Of a DNA stretch of 64,000 nucleotides, positions 44,955 to 59,118 are shown in pieces. Below the pieces are notes generated by a model. That model was not told the DNA's origin and searched no databases. It worked only from the letters and a program-made list of their open reading frames with translations. Source of the DNA: Nitrospira defluvii (GTDB taxonomy: Bacteria; Nitrospirota; Nitrospiria; Nitrospirales; Nitrospiraceae); assembly GCF_905220995.1 (NCBI RefSeq), contig NZ_CAJNBJ010000017.1:682001-746000 (forward strand), in the 5' to 3' direction. Numbering within the stretch: the first letter of the stretch is position 1; each line of letters begins with the position of its first letter. Both the position numbers and the translations under genes were made by a program.

Positions 44955-45191
44955 CTCGCTCCTTCGTTGCGGCCATCTAAGTGGACGGTAGTCGATTCCC
45001 CGAGGGAGAATGGTTTTGCCGCATTCGCTCCCGATTCGCAGCTTGCGAAAGTGGGTAGGATACGGTCCAAGGCAGCGAAAGTCAAAGTGAAATGGGTCGA
45101 GAAGGCGTTTGACCCCCTCCCCGCCCCTATGCTACCGTTCGCTCAAGATTTCCGTTCCAACCATTCTATCCAATCACCGGCACGAAAGACC

Positions 45192-46144
45192 ATGTCATCC
45201 AGCCAGCAACCGGCCGCCGCGCGTACGATGTCCATCGAAGGCATCTCACTACACCTGGCACAACCGATGACCATGGGCCAGGAGTGGATCGGCAACCGGG
45301 AAATTCTCAAGCAGCTGCTCGCCTGCTGGCTCGTGATCGACGAACGTGATTTGCCGCTCTCGCCCCGGATCACCGGGCAACCGGGCATCGGAAAAACCAC
45401 GCTGGCCATGGCCGGCGCCCGCGAACGCAAGCAAGACCTCTATGTCTTTCAATGCACCGCGGATACCCGCCCCGAAGACCTGTTGATCACGCCTGTCCTG
45501 GCGGAATCCGGCACGATCAGTTATCACGCCTCGCCGCTGGTCACCGCGGTGCTCACCGGAAGCATCTGCGTGCTTGACGAAGGCAACCGGATGAACGAAA
45601 AGAGCTGGGCCTCCCTAGCCTCGCTACTGGATCACCGGCGCTGCGTGGAATCGATCATCACCGGCCTGCTTATCAGAGCGCATCCTGAATTCCGATGTTG
45701 TGTCACGATGAACGAAGACGCCTCGACGTATGAGGTGCCCGACTATATCCTGTCGCGGCTCCAACCGACCCTCGGCATGGGCTTCCCCACTCGCGAAGAT
45801 GAACTGGCGATTCTGCGGTATCACCTGCCCTTCGCTCCCGCCGACATGCTGGCCCTGACGGTGGAGTTCCTGCAGGAGGCCCATCAACTCAGCCTCGAAT
45901 ACTCCGTACGCGACGGGATTCACCTCCTGCAATATGCCTTGAAAAGATGCGCCCAGGACCCCGCCCACCCCTTGGCGGCCGATGCCGCCTGGAGGGAGTC
46001 GCTCATCAAGGTGTTAGGCGAAGAAGCGCTCGATCTGCCGACCCAGTCCCGCAAACGGAAGCGCGCGTTGGGCGATCAGGCCTTGCCCAGAGGGCTTGGT
46101 GATTTCTTTTTCGAAAGTGACGACCCTCTACACCCCGGCCGATA

Positions 46145-46145
<1 letters not shown>
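45192..46145 (+). CDS. MoxR-like AAA+ ATPase
   Basis: The 317-residue protein has Walker A GQPGIGKT (residues 62-69), Walker [11 protein letters not shown], sensor 1 in [11 protein letters not shown] and a candidate Arg finger in LSRLQPT, the plan of MoxR/CbbQ/NorQ-type AAA+ chaperones. Such ATPases remodel or load metals into partner proteins. The ATG at 45192 is chosen because the family begins about here, though its ribosome binding site is weak. The stop overlaps the next gene's ATG by one base (TAATG), so the two products are surely made together. No VWA-domain gene, the usual partner, lies alongside. Confidence 0.8.
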
Positions 46146-51351
<5,206 letters not shown>

Positions 51352-51629
51352 AAGACCTATCGAGGTTAGAGAATCCGAACCAAGTTGTGTGTGTGAACGT
51401 CAAGAGCTTGGATCAGTTCGACGCGCAAGGGTCGAACTGCAAGACTTACCGCATGTCGTGAGAAGACGACCAGAATTGGTCCTCTCGGGTCACTTTCATC
51501 CATCGCGTACTACCATTAGCACAGGCAGGCAGTCGCATCAAGCGTTACCACAATTCCCTACCCGCCGCCGAAAGATCAGGATATCAACAATTTCGCTTGA
51601 TAGCCATGCCCGATGACACTCGTGATTCC

Positions 51630-52325
51630 CTACGGACTCCTCACCGTGTCATCACGTACGATAAACGGGTCGGTATCGAGGGCCCTCCTGAGATGCCCGG
51701 CGGCCTGCTCTGCCGCCGCTTCCGTCTGATACTGTCCGGCATACACCCGATACCGGCGTCCCTCGGGCAACTCTACAGTCACCGCCCGCGTGCCCGGGTA
51801 GACTCCACGCAGGCGTTCCACCAGCGCAGCCGCGTTCGCAGGATCGGCAAAGGAACCGACCTGCACCCGTAGGACACCCATCTCCCCTGGCCGGCCTTGG
51901 TAACTGACGACTTGCAGTTCGATGTCATCGGTACCCCGCCCGACCATGCCCACCGCCTGTGCGCCGGCCAGAGACAGATCGAGAATCCTGCCGCGCGCGA
52001 ACGGGCCGCGATCATTGATCCGGACCGTGACCTGTCGGCCGGTCGTCAGGGAGCGCACGACGGCCACCGACCCCAAGGGCAACGTCCGATGCGCCGCCGT
52101 CAGTTTGTGCATGTCGTAGACTTCCCCGTTCGCCGTACGATTGCCGTGAAAACCAGGGCCATACCAGGAGGCGCTCCCCCGTTCGACAAAACCGACCGGG
52201 TATCCTGGTGGATACACAGGACGGGCCGGAGCCCAGCCAGAGCACGCGTTCAGCCATGAGGTCAGAATCAGAACGAAGAGAGGGAGAAGGAGACGAGAGG
52301 TGCCGGTCTTCTTCTCCCTCTGCAT
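51630..52325 (-). CDS. rlpA: RlpA-like lipoprotein with SPOR domain
   Basis: The 231-residue lipoprotein (Cys in LNACSG) has the RlpA double-psi beta barrel (GSASWYGPGFHGNRTANGE, LTAAHRTLPLGS, VRINDRGPFARGRILDLS), which in studied members is a lytic transglycosylase or septal peptidoglycan binder. The C-terminus is a SPOR domain (LRVQVGSFADPANAAALVERL), which targets denuded glycans at the septum. ATG 52325 gives a proper signal peptide. It ends a run of four minus-strand genes starting with the FBP aldolase/phosphatase. Confidence 0.9.
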   Translation of the reverse strand: MQREKKTGTSRLLLPLFVLILTSWLNACSGWAPARPVYPPGYPVGFVERGSASWYGPGFHGNRTANGEVYDMHKLTAAHRTLPLGSVAVVRSLTTGRQVTVRINDRGPFARGRILDLSLAGAQAVGMVGRGTDDIELQVVSYQGRPGEMGVLRVQVGSFADPANAAALVERLRGVYPGTRAVTVELPEGRRYRVYAGQYQTEAAAEQAAGHLRRALDTDPFIVRDDTVRSP

Positions 52326-52333
52326 GGAGGAGA

Positions 52334-52744
52334 TCAGAATTCGTCGAGTGAATGGGTGCGCAGCACCCCGAGGGCTTTCGTCGTGTTGGACACCGTCAAG
52401 ACGACGATGGCGCGTTTGCCTTCCCGGGAAGGCGTGCAGTAGCCGCACTTCACGTTGATGCGGGCCCTGGTCAACGAATCGGCGACCTGTTTCAACGCAC
52501 CGGGCTTGTTCTCCAGGCTGAGGATCAAGGCGGTCTCTTCGCGGAATTTGATCTTGGATTTTCTCAGGGCGATCCTCGCGGCATCGACGTCCGCGACAAT
52601 CAACCGCAATTTGCCGGGCCCCGTGACTTCAGGCGCGGAAAAGGCTTTGATATTGACCCCGGCGGCGCCGAGCACGGACGCCACCTCCGCCAGTACTCCA
52701 GGCTTGCTCTGTCCACTCACCACAAACTGCGTCGTTGTCGGCAT
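52334..52744 (-). CDS. Tandem ACT-domain protein
   Basis: The 136-residue protein consists of two ACT domains: TQFVVSGQSKPGVLAEVASVLGAAGVNIKAF and ALILSLENKPGALKQVADSLTRARINVK. ACT domains bind amino acids to regulate enzymes. Free-standing double-ACT proteins are common and mostly uncharacterised. It lies 8 bases before rlpA and 29 after the cupin gene on the same strand. Confidence 0.85.
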   Translation of the reverse strand: MPTTTQFVVSGQSKPGVLAEVASVLGAAGVNIKAFSAPEVTGPGKLRLIVADVDAARIALRKSKIKFREETALILSLENKPGALKQVADSLTRARINVKCGYCTPSREGKRAIVVLTVSNTTKALGVLRTHSLDEF

Positions 52745-52773
52745 CGGCTCCTCTCCCTCCGTGAGTCAGTCCA

Positions 52774-53064
52774 TCAGCCAGTCTGCATCCGCTTATACCC
52801 GTAGAGCCACTGCGCAGTCGTCCCGCCGATATTCCTGACGGTATGGAACACACCGGCCGGAATCAGGACTTCCTCCCCGGGAGCGGGCCGCACACACCGC
52901 CCTCCGAATTCCAGTTCCAACCGGCCGACGATCGGCATGACCAACTCGTCGGTCGCGTGGCGGTAATCCTCCCATACTTGCCCGGGCGGATCAACCCAAA
53001 GATCACAACTGAAGCCCCTCGCCCGCCACTCCCGAGCTACCGTTTGCTGATCAACCGGAGACAT
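52774..53064 (-). CDS. Cupin-domain protein
   Basis: The 96-residue protein is a single small cupin: HATDELVMPIVGRLELEFGG, then PGEEVLIPAGVFHTVRNIGG, with ELEF and VFHTV at the usual metal-binding positions, although the first motif lacks the two canonical His. It may be a metal-free or modified-site sensor. It lies 12 bases after the FBP aldolase/phosphatase gene on the same strand. Confidence 0.8.
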   Translation of the reverse strand: MSPVDQQTVAREWRARGFSCDLWVDPPGQVWEDYRHATDELVMPIVGRLELEFGGRCVRPAPGEEVLIPAGVFHTVRNIGGTTAQWLYGYKRMQTG

Positions 53065-53076
53065 GATGCGTAGAAT

Positions 53077-54201
53077 TTAAAGCTGCGCCCAGCGACCTTC
53101 AAGTTTCTTCATAATCTGCGGCATGGTCGTATACTCCATATCCTCCAAGGGCAACCGATGCGGCTCGAAGGGACCATGCATGCGCAGGACATCGGCGATC
53201 CGATTCGCATCCCGCCGCGCTTCGTCATAGGACGGATCGTCGAACATATCCCGCGGCCCGATCAACCGACCGCCGGCCAGTTGAAACCCCAGGCAGGCGA
53301 CGCGCGGAGGGCCATCGAACCGAGTCGGCGTGGCCTGTTTCACCGAGACCGGCATCAGCGGACCATAGTGCGAGCCCCGCATCCAGCCCTCGATGATCCA
53401 GGGATACCGGAACGGGTCTAGGACTTCCCCAACCGCTGGAAAATTCTGCTGTGCACGGACGATCATCACCGGATCATCTTTCCCAACATACTTACCCGCA
53501 ATTAACGAGAGCCGCTCGGTAGACGTGGAGGCGGCGATGGTGCCGTCCGCCCTGGAATACACCGCCTTGACCGTGTACTTACCCGGCGACCCGATGAACA
53601 TCAGCATGTCATACAACTCTTCCGGACAATCGAAGGTGATCTTCTTGTGTTTGTAGATGTCGTGCACCTCGAAGCGGAACCCCTGGTGTAACGTCGGGGC
53701 GATCACCAATCCTGCCGTCGTGAACGGATCGGCAAACATCTTATACAGCGGGAGATTCCAGGCTCCGGCCGAGGTCTTATCCGCCATAAAGACCAGCACC
53801 GGATCTGACTTCCGTTCCACGAATTCCATCTCGGCCACGCCTGGTCCCTGCCCGCGCACATTCCCGCTGAACGCATCGGCCAGCAGATCCTGCCCCGCAC
53901 CGTAGAGATGCAGGTCCTTGGCCACCGCCGTTCCTGCCTCAAACGTATCCCACGCGAGCCGGTGAATCGGCTCGTGGTCCACGCCATGGCGATGCGTCAT
54001 GATCAGCTGCAAATCATCCCCGCAAGCCGACACATGATAATCGACCAGCAACCCGCTCTTCTTGGCTGCGGCCAGCTTCTCATTCGCGCAATCCATCAAG
54101 GCCGGATGCATCGCCGAATGGCCGACAAACCCGCCGATGTCCGCCTTGATCACACTCAACGTGATCGTGTTGCTGCTCTTTGTGCTCTGTTCCGCTGCCA
54201 T
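53077..54201 (-). CDS. Fructose-1,6-bisphosphate aldolase/phosphatase (archaeal type)
   Basis: This bifunctional enzyme condenses triose phosphates and dephosphorylates the product to fructose 6-phosphate, making gluconeogenesis one-way. The 374-residue sequence matches the type V FBPase family: TLSVIKADIGGFVGHSAMHP (metal-binding Asp and His), HVSACGDDLQLIMTH, GQGPGVAEMEF, MADKTSAGAWNLP and PRVACLGFQLAGGRL. It occurs in most archaea and in some deep-branching chemoautotrophic bacteria. It heads the run with cupin, ACT and RlpA genes. AGGGG precedes ATG 54201. Confidence 0.95.
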   Translation of the reverse strand: MAAEQSTKSSNTITLSVIKADIGGFVGHSAMHPALMDCANEKLAAAKKSGLLVDYHVSACGDDLQLIMTHRHGVDHEPIHRLAWDTFEAGTAVAKDLHLYGAGQDLLADAFSGNVRGQGPGVAEMEFVERKSDPVLVFMADKTSAGAWNLPLYKMFADPFTTAGLVIAPTLHQGFRFEVHDIYKHKKITFDCPEELYDMLMFIGSPGKYTVKAVYSRADGTIAASTSTERLSLIAGKYVGKDDPVMIVRAQQNFPAVGEVLDPFRYPWIIEGWMRGSHYGPLMPVSVKQATPTRFDGPPRVACLGFQLAGGRLIGPRDMFDDPSYDEARRDANRIADVLRMHGPFEPHRLPLEDMEYTTMPQIMKKLEGRWAQL

Positions 54202-54530
54202 GTTGCACCCCTGGGTAAAGGAGGATTGGAGGCGATCTCCCTGCTATAGAGACTCAATCCCTGGGAGGTCTTCCTAATGGGGTGAGCAAAGGCAATGCCC
54301 GGACACGAATGGAGGCGGCAGGTCGAATGAATTGGATTTACACCATGCACAGCCGCCGCAGGGGCCCAGCCCGTGGAGAGGCGCTACAGTGGCAGGCCAT
54401 CATCTGTAGCAGAAGGCAGCACAGTGTCAGGCACGACCGGGAGGCTGTTCTTCAAACAGGAGAAGTCAGTGTGGCACGCAAATCCCCTCCCGGTGGGTGA
54501 CTCGGACCAGTTCCCACACTGCGATGCCGC
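54202..54530. other. 329-bp gap with inverted repeat
   Basis: No supported gene lies here. CAGTGTGG (54467-54474) and CCACACTG (54514-54521) form an 8-bp inverted repeat just past the end of the ligand-binding lipoprotein gene. It has no T run and could be a weak terminator or mRNA-stabilising hairpin for that gene. No strong promoter for the aldolase/phosphatase gene was identified. Confidence 0.35.
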
Positions 54531-55787
54531 TCATCGCACCTGCTCAAGTGCTCCCTTCTCGCCGACCTGCAGCAGAACCAGCCGTCGATTCAGCACACCT
54601 TTCGCATTGAAGGAGGCAGGACCCAGTAGCGTCGGAAGCGCATCGGCCTGCTCTAAGTAGGCACGCAGCCGCTTGCCAGATGTGCCCCCTGCACGGATTC
54701 CAGCCAGAAGCAGCTCGGTGGCTTCATAGGCCTGGGCGGCGAAGGGAGTCGGTTCGGCATGGTAGCGGAGCCGATAGGCCTCGACAAATGCTCGAACGGC
54801 AGGCGCTTTGCTCTCTGCAAAAAAACTGTCGACGAAGATGCCCCCCAAGAGTGACCTCTCGGGAAAGTTCGCCACATCCGAGCTGTGCCAAGCACTGCTG
54901 CCAAGCAGACGCACTTTCACATCCTGAAAGCGCAATTGGGCGGCAATCAGTGCAGCCTGACGAAAGGCTCCAGGCAAGTAGATGGCATCAAGTCCCCGAC
55001 GCGATGGAGCGCCATGCTTCTTTTGAGCTGCGCTGGCCCCGGATGGTCTTCTTTCGTGAGTCGGACTATCTTCTTGTAGACGCCTCCGAACCGCAACTTT
55101 CAGGCGCGTGACCTGCGAGGTAAAATCTTGTTCCTCCTCCTGGTAAGACTCCACGTCGACAACCTCCCCGCCCCGTCGACGCACCTCTTCCGCGAATGAT
55201 TGCGCGAGTTGTCGCCCATAGCCGGTTTCAGGATGGATGACCGCGAACCGCCGATAGCCCAAGCGGCCCATCGCGTAGGCCGCGATCCCTTCCGCTTGCA
55301 ATGGGTAGGTCAACGCGGTGCTGAATGCGTAAGGACTGAGCTGCCGCACATCAGATCGTGTGGCTGCAGGGGTGATGAGCGGCAGGTGGGCGCCCTCAAC
55401 GAGCCTCGCGGCTTCTTCCAACTGCTGAGATGCGAGGGGACCGATCACCCCCGACAGCCGCGATTCATCCAGCAAGGCGTTGAGAGGTTGTTGCACAGCC
55501 CTATCACTTCTCGTGTCTCGCACAACCAGCCTGACCACCGTTCCACCCTCGCGGTTCCAACGGTCTACAGCAAGCTCAATCCCACGGAAACATTCCTGGC
55601 CGTAGACCGCCATGGGACCAGTGAGGGGCAGCAGTGCGCCGATCCTATACGAGGGGACGACGTCGGGTTGGGCGGGGCGAGAAAGCAATGGGGGCGAGAC
55701 CGGTGGACCTGGCTTCTGATTCGAAGGAGCCTGACAGGCGGCGGCAACGAAGAGGAGGATCAGGACGTGGTAGAGGCGGGCAGCCAT
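54531..55787 (-). CDS. Periplasmic ligand-binding lipoprotein (LivK-like)
   Basis: The 418-residue lipoprotein (lipobox AAAC) has a type I periplasmic-binding fold: SYRIGALLPLTGPMAVYGQECFRGIELAV, GVIGPLASQQLEEAARLVEGAHLPLITPAA, YRRFAVIHPETGYGRQLAQSF and FAAQAYEATELLLAGI. This family serves branched-chain amino-acid uptake or, as LpoA-type proteins, cell-wall synthase activation. A charged low-complexity insert (EDSPTHERRPSGASAAQKK) interrupts the second lobe. No transporter genes are adjacent, so a stand-alone sensing or LpoA-like role is possible. The ribosome binding site before ATG 55787 is weak. Confidence 0.75.
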   Translation of the reverse strand: MAARLYHVLILLFVAAACQAPSNQKPGPPVSPPLLSRPAQPDVVPSYRIGALLPLTGPMAVYGQECFRGIELAVDRWNREGGTVVRLVVRDTRSDRAVQQPLNALLDESRLSGVIGPLASQQLEEAARLVEGAHLPLITPAATRSDVRQLSPYAFSTALTYPLQAEGIAAYAMGRLGYRRFAVIHPETGYGRQLAQSFAEEVRRRGGEVVDVESYQEEEQDFTSQVTRLKVAVRRRLQEDSPTHERRPSGASAAQKKHGAPSRRGLDAIYLPGAFRQAALIAAQLRFQDVKVRLLGSSAWHSSDVANFPERSLLGGIFVDSFFAESKAPAVRAFVEAYRLRYHAEPTPFAAQAYEATELLLAGIRAGGTSGKRLRAYLEQADALPTLLGPASFNAKGVLNRRLVLLQVGEKGALEQVR

Positions 55788-55919
55788 GGAAAGCCAGTGA
55801 AGGCACACCACTTCGTCGGTCTTGGCATCATTACAATCTCTTGAACGAGAGCCTGGTTGATCAGCGCATGAGCCATACATCGAACGCTGTCCTGAGTGTG
55901 AGAGCTACTCACGGTAACG

Positions 55920-57167
55920 TTACCGCGCTTGGAGCAGGGCTTGCTGCCGGAATCCGGGGGCGTTGGTGTTGAAAAGCGGTGTGCCGGGTTGGCGCATGGC
56001 CAGTTCGATCGCTGCGGCGATACGGTGACGCTGCCTACCTGTTCGTAACACTTCATGAAGCGAATCGACCGTGATCGGCTTGCCCAAGAGGTAACGGGTT
56101 CCATTGGTGAACGGAAGCCGGTGAGTGACCCACCATTGTTCAATCAACTGAGGATTGGGCCAAGGCAAATCTTCGTCGGGATCGAGTTCGATGTTCTCGT
56201 CTTCCGGATTTTCCGTCGGGCCTGCTTCGAAGTCCTCTGGCCTGTTGGTGTCCAGATCGTCATGGGCTAGGTCGATACCGGTAATCATTGTGAAGGATTC
56301 TCCGGCCACGCGAGCCAAGACGGGATCAGACATTTGCTGAATCAACCAAGGAATGTTCGCTGGATCACCGGTCACACCGGCTGCTTGCACCACTAGACGA
56401 AGCATCTCAGGACTGCTCGCCAAGCTCCTAAGCCACGCTTGCGCCTGGTCTATCGACATGCGTCTCAGCGCCATCGCACAAGCCTGCTCGCGTTTGAAAT
56501 GTCCACTTTCAGCCAGCCGCTGAAGTACGGGAATGGCTGCTGGTTCTCTCAACAAGGCTCCAGACCAGGCGGCCCAGTACCGACAGGCCAGATCTTCCGC
56601 GGTTAGCTCAGCCTTGATGGCAGGAATAAGGCTGGTCTTCCCAAGTTCGCCTGCTGCTTTCAGTGCCCGAGTCTTCAAGATAAGATCAGTCGAAGAGAGC
56701 GCATCCTTCAGCGCTGGACCAGGATCCTGTCGATGCGCAGCATAGGCAGCGAGACCAACCATTTGCTGAAGAGGCAATTCAGCACTGAGTAATCGCTGGG
56801 CCTGTGAAGCAACTTGGTCGAACGGGATCCAGCCCAGTGCCGAAATGAGTCCCGCGCTCAACTCCGGCTTCTGTTGCACAACATCACACACCGCCTGAAT
56901 ACGCGACTCGATTCCCGATTCACACGTCATCACCGAAGCAGCAAAGACCTCCCCGTTTTCTTCAGTCCCCAGCGCCGTTTTGCACAGTTCCCAGCCCGAT
57001 TCCCCTGCCACACGCAAGCCATCCAGATGCGCCTCGACACGCTCATCCAGTTTGGCCAGATCTTTCAACGCATAGTGCGGTGCGCGGACGGCGTTCGTCC
57101 GAAGAAGCCACAGAAAAGCGGCTTCTTCGGCGTGCTGCTGAATGATGTTGTCAATGATGTGTTTCAT
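55920..57167 (-). CDS. TIGR02270-type HEAT-repeat protein, T6SS-associated
   Basis: The 415-residue protein matches TIGR02270, a family commonly found in type VI secretion regions. It is built of helical HEAT-like repeats (ALKDALSSTDLILKTRALKAAGEL, VLQRLAESGHFKREQACAMALRRM, and similar) with an acidic linker (PENEDE-type run near residue 325) before NGTRYLLGKP. It is the last gene of the payload island, downstream of the immunity gene. HEAT proteins here may act as adaptors for effector loading; the function is unproven. Confidence 0.78.
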   Translation of the reverse strand: MKHIIDNIIQQHAEEAAFLWLLRTNAVRAPHYALKDLAKLDERVEAHLDGLRVAGESGWELCKTALGTEENGEVFAASVMTCESGIESRIQAVCDVVQQKPELSAGLISALGWIPFDQVASQAQRLLSAELPLQQMVGLAAYAAHRQDPGPALKDALSSTDLILKTRALKAAGELGKTSLIPAIKAELTAEDLACRYWAAWSGALLREPAAIPVLQRLAESGHFKREQACAMALRRMSIDQAQAWLRSLASSPEMLRLVVQAAGVTGDPANIPWLIQQMSDPVLARVAGESFTMITGIDLAHDDLDTNRPEDFEAGPTENPEDENIELDPDEDLPWPNPQLIEQWWVTHRLPFTNGTRYLLGKPITVDSLHEVLRTGRQRHRIAAAIELAMRQPGTPLFNTNAPGFRQQALLQAR

Positions 57168-57276
57168 CGGGAAATGCCACCGGTTGCAACCTTATTGTTT
57201 GAAGCGCTATCGGTTCTATTCGGAAGATTGCGACGCAGGATCTGGCCACGGTCACATTCCCACTTTTGCTCATGTA

Positions 57277-57849
57277 CTACAGAGCAACCTCATCGGGAGT
57301 ATAGAATGCTAGGTCTGTAAATCCTCGACCTAAAAGGAAATCTCTTAGTTTTGGATGGACCAAGATAGCATTGGTTGATTCCGCCAGTCGGAAGATGAGT
57401 GCCCCATGGGTTGTGGTCTCATCCAAGACGAGACGGTCGAAGTCAACGTCGATTAAAGGCGGGGAACCAGGATGGACAATAGCGTCAGATCTCAGCATGT
57501 CGGCCGCTGCAATGAGGCCAATAATGTTTACTGCCTTGTAGTTTGTGTGAACATGGTCGTTGTCTGGGTCTCTGATGACAACGTCATATAGATCCAGGTT
57601 CTCCACTCCGCACTCTCTCATTGCCTCAAGGAGATCATCACGGAAAAGGGGAGGGCTTGCCTTTAGATAGGCAGGCATATACGGTGCATGATCGGAAGAA
57701 TCAGGGTCGAAAGGTTTTAAAGTGAATTCAAGCCGGTCAGGAAGAGCATGAGTAATCTTAACACCTGCGCGCCACTTCACACCTTTGATAAACGGCGAAT
57801 GTCCTATCCATCGTCCGGGCTGAATGCCACGCTCCAGCACGTAATACAT
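57277..57849 (-). CDS. DUF1629/Imm11-type putative immunity protein
   Basis: The 190-residue cytoplasmic protein resembles DUF1629 (Imm11-type) immunity proteins: MYYVLERGIQPGRWIG, YMPAYLKASPPLFRDDLLEAMRECGVENLDLYDVVI, YKAVNIIGLIAAADMLRSD, then LIFRLAESTNAILVHPKLRDFLLGRGF. It directly follows the AHH-nuclease effector gene (23 bases), the expected place for the cognate antidote. G+C is visibly lower than in flanking genes, consistent with acquisition together with the toxin. Confidence 0.75.
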   Translation of the reverse strand: MYYVLERGIQPGRWIGHSPFIKGVKWRAGVKITHALPDRLEFTLKPFDPDSSDHAPYMPAYLKASPPLFRDDLLEAMRECGVENLDLYDVVIRDPDNDHVHTNYKAVNIIGLIAAADMLRSDAIVHPGSPPLIDVDFDRLVLDETTTHGALIFRLAESTNAILVHPKLRDFLLGRGFTDLAFYTPDEVAL

Positions 57850-57872
57850 GGTACACTCCTATGCTAGATTTA

Positions 57873-58688
57873 TTATGTGGCCTTTTTACTCAAGTGAGGT
57901 TTTTCTTGAATATATGCAAATGCAAATCGGGATGTGTAAATATTCCTCTTCCAGTTCGTTGTTGGTACTCTTAGCATCCTACTCATCCTGCTAGAAATAG
58001 TATTGAGGCGACTAACCAGAACATATAGTGGCTCGCGCTCGGCAGGCGTTTTGTCTTGCTTCTTTGCCTCCGGACACCATAGAGACTCCTGAGCCTCCAA
58101 TTTGTCATAGAGCTTGTTAAGTACATCAAAAACAAAGTCATTGTAATTTTCATGTGCATCATGGAATTGAGCCCCCCACTTTTCGATGGCATCAAAGGCA
58201 AAGACCTTGGGATCGCTACCTGATTTCGCTTTGAATATCACTCCATCCCTTCCCCACGGACGGACACCGTAATTGCCTGGTAGCCAAACACCGTTACAAG
58301 CTGCATTTATGTTGTATCCGATATTCCCCTTCTCTTTTCCATCTTTCCAGAGATATTTCTCTGACAAGAACAGGTCACTTTGTTTCAGCGAACCATTACC
58401 GGGTATCAGGTGATGCGCTGCGACAGCTGCGGTATATTTCCCGCTCCCTACCGTTATCTCCAACGCATCAGGCTTGCCTCCAAGGGCATTCCCAAGCTTG
58501 GTAGCGTCATTCTTGAACTTCACATCATTTAAGGCCCCGTCAAGGTCATTATCATCCGGGTAACTATCCTGAAGTTCATTCTCCTCTATTCGAGGCGGCT
58601 CTTTTGATTTGCAGAAATAGCAGGACTCATCATGAAGTGCGCTTGCGATATCGACAGCAACCGCTTCTCCCACGTCCATCGAATGCAT
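57873..58688 (-). CDS. AHH-family nuclease, predicted T6SS effector
   Basis: The 271-residue protein has the AHH nuclease core: AVAAHHLIPGNG (Ala91-His92-His93) and GYNINAACNGVWLPGNYG (Asn132 and LP). AHH is a treble-clef HNH-like DNase or RNase domain used in polymorphic toxins. A CYFCK motif (Cys23, Cys26) near the N-terminus resembles sequences in other PAAR-linked toxins. There is no signal peptide. It follows the DUF4150 tip gene and precedes a putative immunity gene, the standard cargo layout. Three sampled 60-base stretches had 26, 28 and 33 G+C, lower than the VgrG gene. Confidence 0.82.
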   Translation of the reverse strand: MHSMDVGEAVAVDIASALHDESCYFCKSKEPPRIEENELQDSYPDDNDLDGALNDVKFKNDATKLGNALGGKPDALEITVGSGKYTAAVAAHHLIPGNGSLKQSDLFLSEKYLWKDGKEKGNIGYNINAACNGVWLPGNYGVRPWGRDGVIFKAKSGSDPKVFAFDAIEKWGAQFHDAHENYNDFVFDVLNKLYDKLEAQESLWCPEAKKQDKTPAEREPLYVLVSRLNTISSRMSRMLRVPTTNWKRNIYTSRFAFAYIQEKPHLSKKAT

Positions 58689-58712
58689 CCTTTAAGCTTG
58701 AGGCGTAGACAC

Positions 58713-59093
58713 TCACCCCATAATGTTCTTCTTGTTATGAAACAGCGGATCCCCCAATCTGCATACGTTCTTCCCTTCGAACTTCACATCGAATGAATAC
58801 ATCATGAATTCCGCTTCGCCCTTGAATGAATTACTGACGACGCCTCCACCCGCGTTCCCTGCCTCGTCGCCGCTGGTCATCTTGTAGGTCGCGCCTTTTA
58901 CCATCGGCATTTGCCCATCAGTTTTTACGCTTTTAGGTCCGCCCGACGTGTTCGAGGACATGCCGATGTTGGGATAGGGAATGGGAACCGTTCCGCCAGG
59001 GGTGGGCGTCTTGCACACATCCGGAAAGACGGTACTCGTCCCTCCGCTGCGCTTATGGACGACACCACGACAATTCGCAAAGACCGATGCCAT
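58713..59093 (-). CDS. DUF4150 PAAR-like T6SS tip protein
   Basis: The 126-residue protein is a DUF4150 (PAAR-like) spike tip: MASVFANCRGVVHKRSGG, FPDVCKTPTPGGTVPIPYPNIGMSS, MVKGATYKMTSGDEAGNAGGGVVSN, and VCRLGDPLFHNKKN. Such proteins cap VgrG and carry effectors through contacts or fusion; here the effector is encoded separately just downstream. ATG 59093 has GAGG at good spacing; a GTG five codons earlier is less likely. Confidence 0.87.
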   Translation of the reverse strand: MASVFANCRGVVHKRSGGTSTVFPDVCKTPTPGGTVPIPYPNIGMSSNTSGGPKSVKTDGQMPMVKGATYKMTSGDEAGNAGGGVVSNSFKGEAEFMMYSFDVKFEGKNVCRLGDPLFHNKKNIMG

Positions 59094-59118
59094 ACGAGCC
59101 TCACCCACCAGTAATTGT

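Noticed and set aside
54282-54500. 72-codon plus-strand frame in the gap upstream of the aldolase/phosphatase gene
   Set aside because: Arg-rich shadow-like composition and no supporting start signals.
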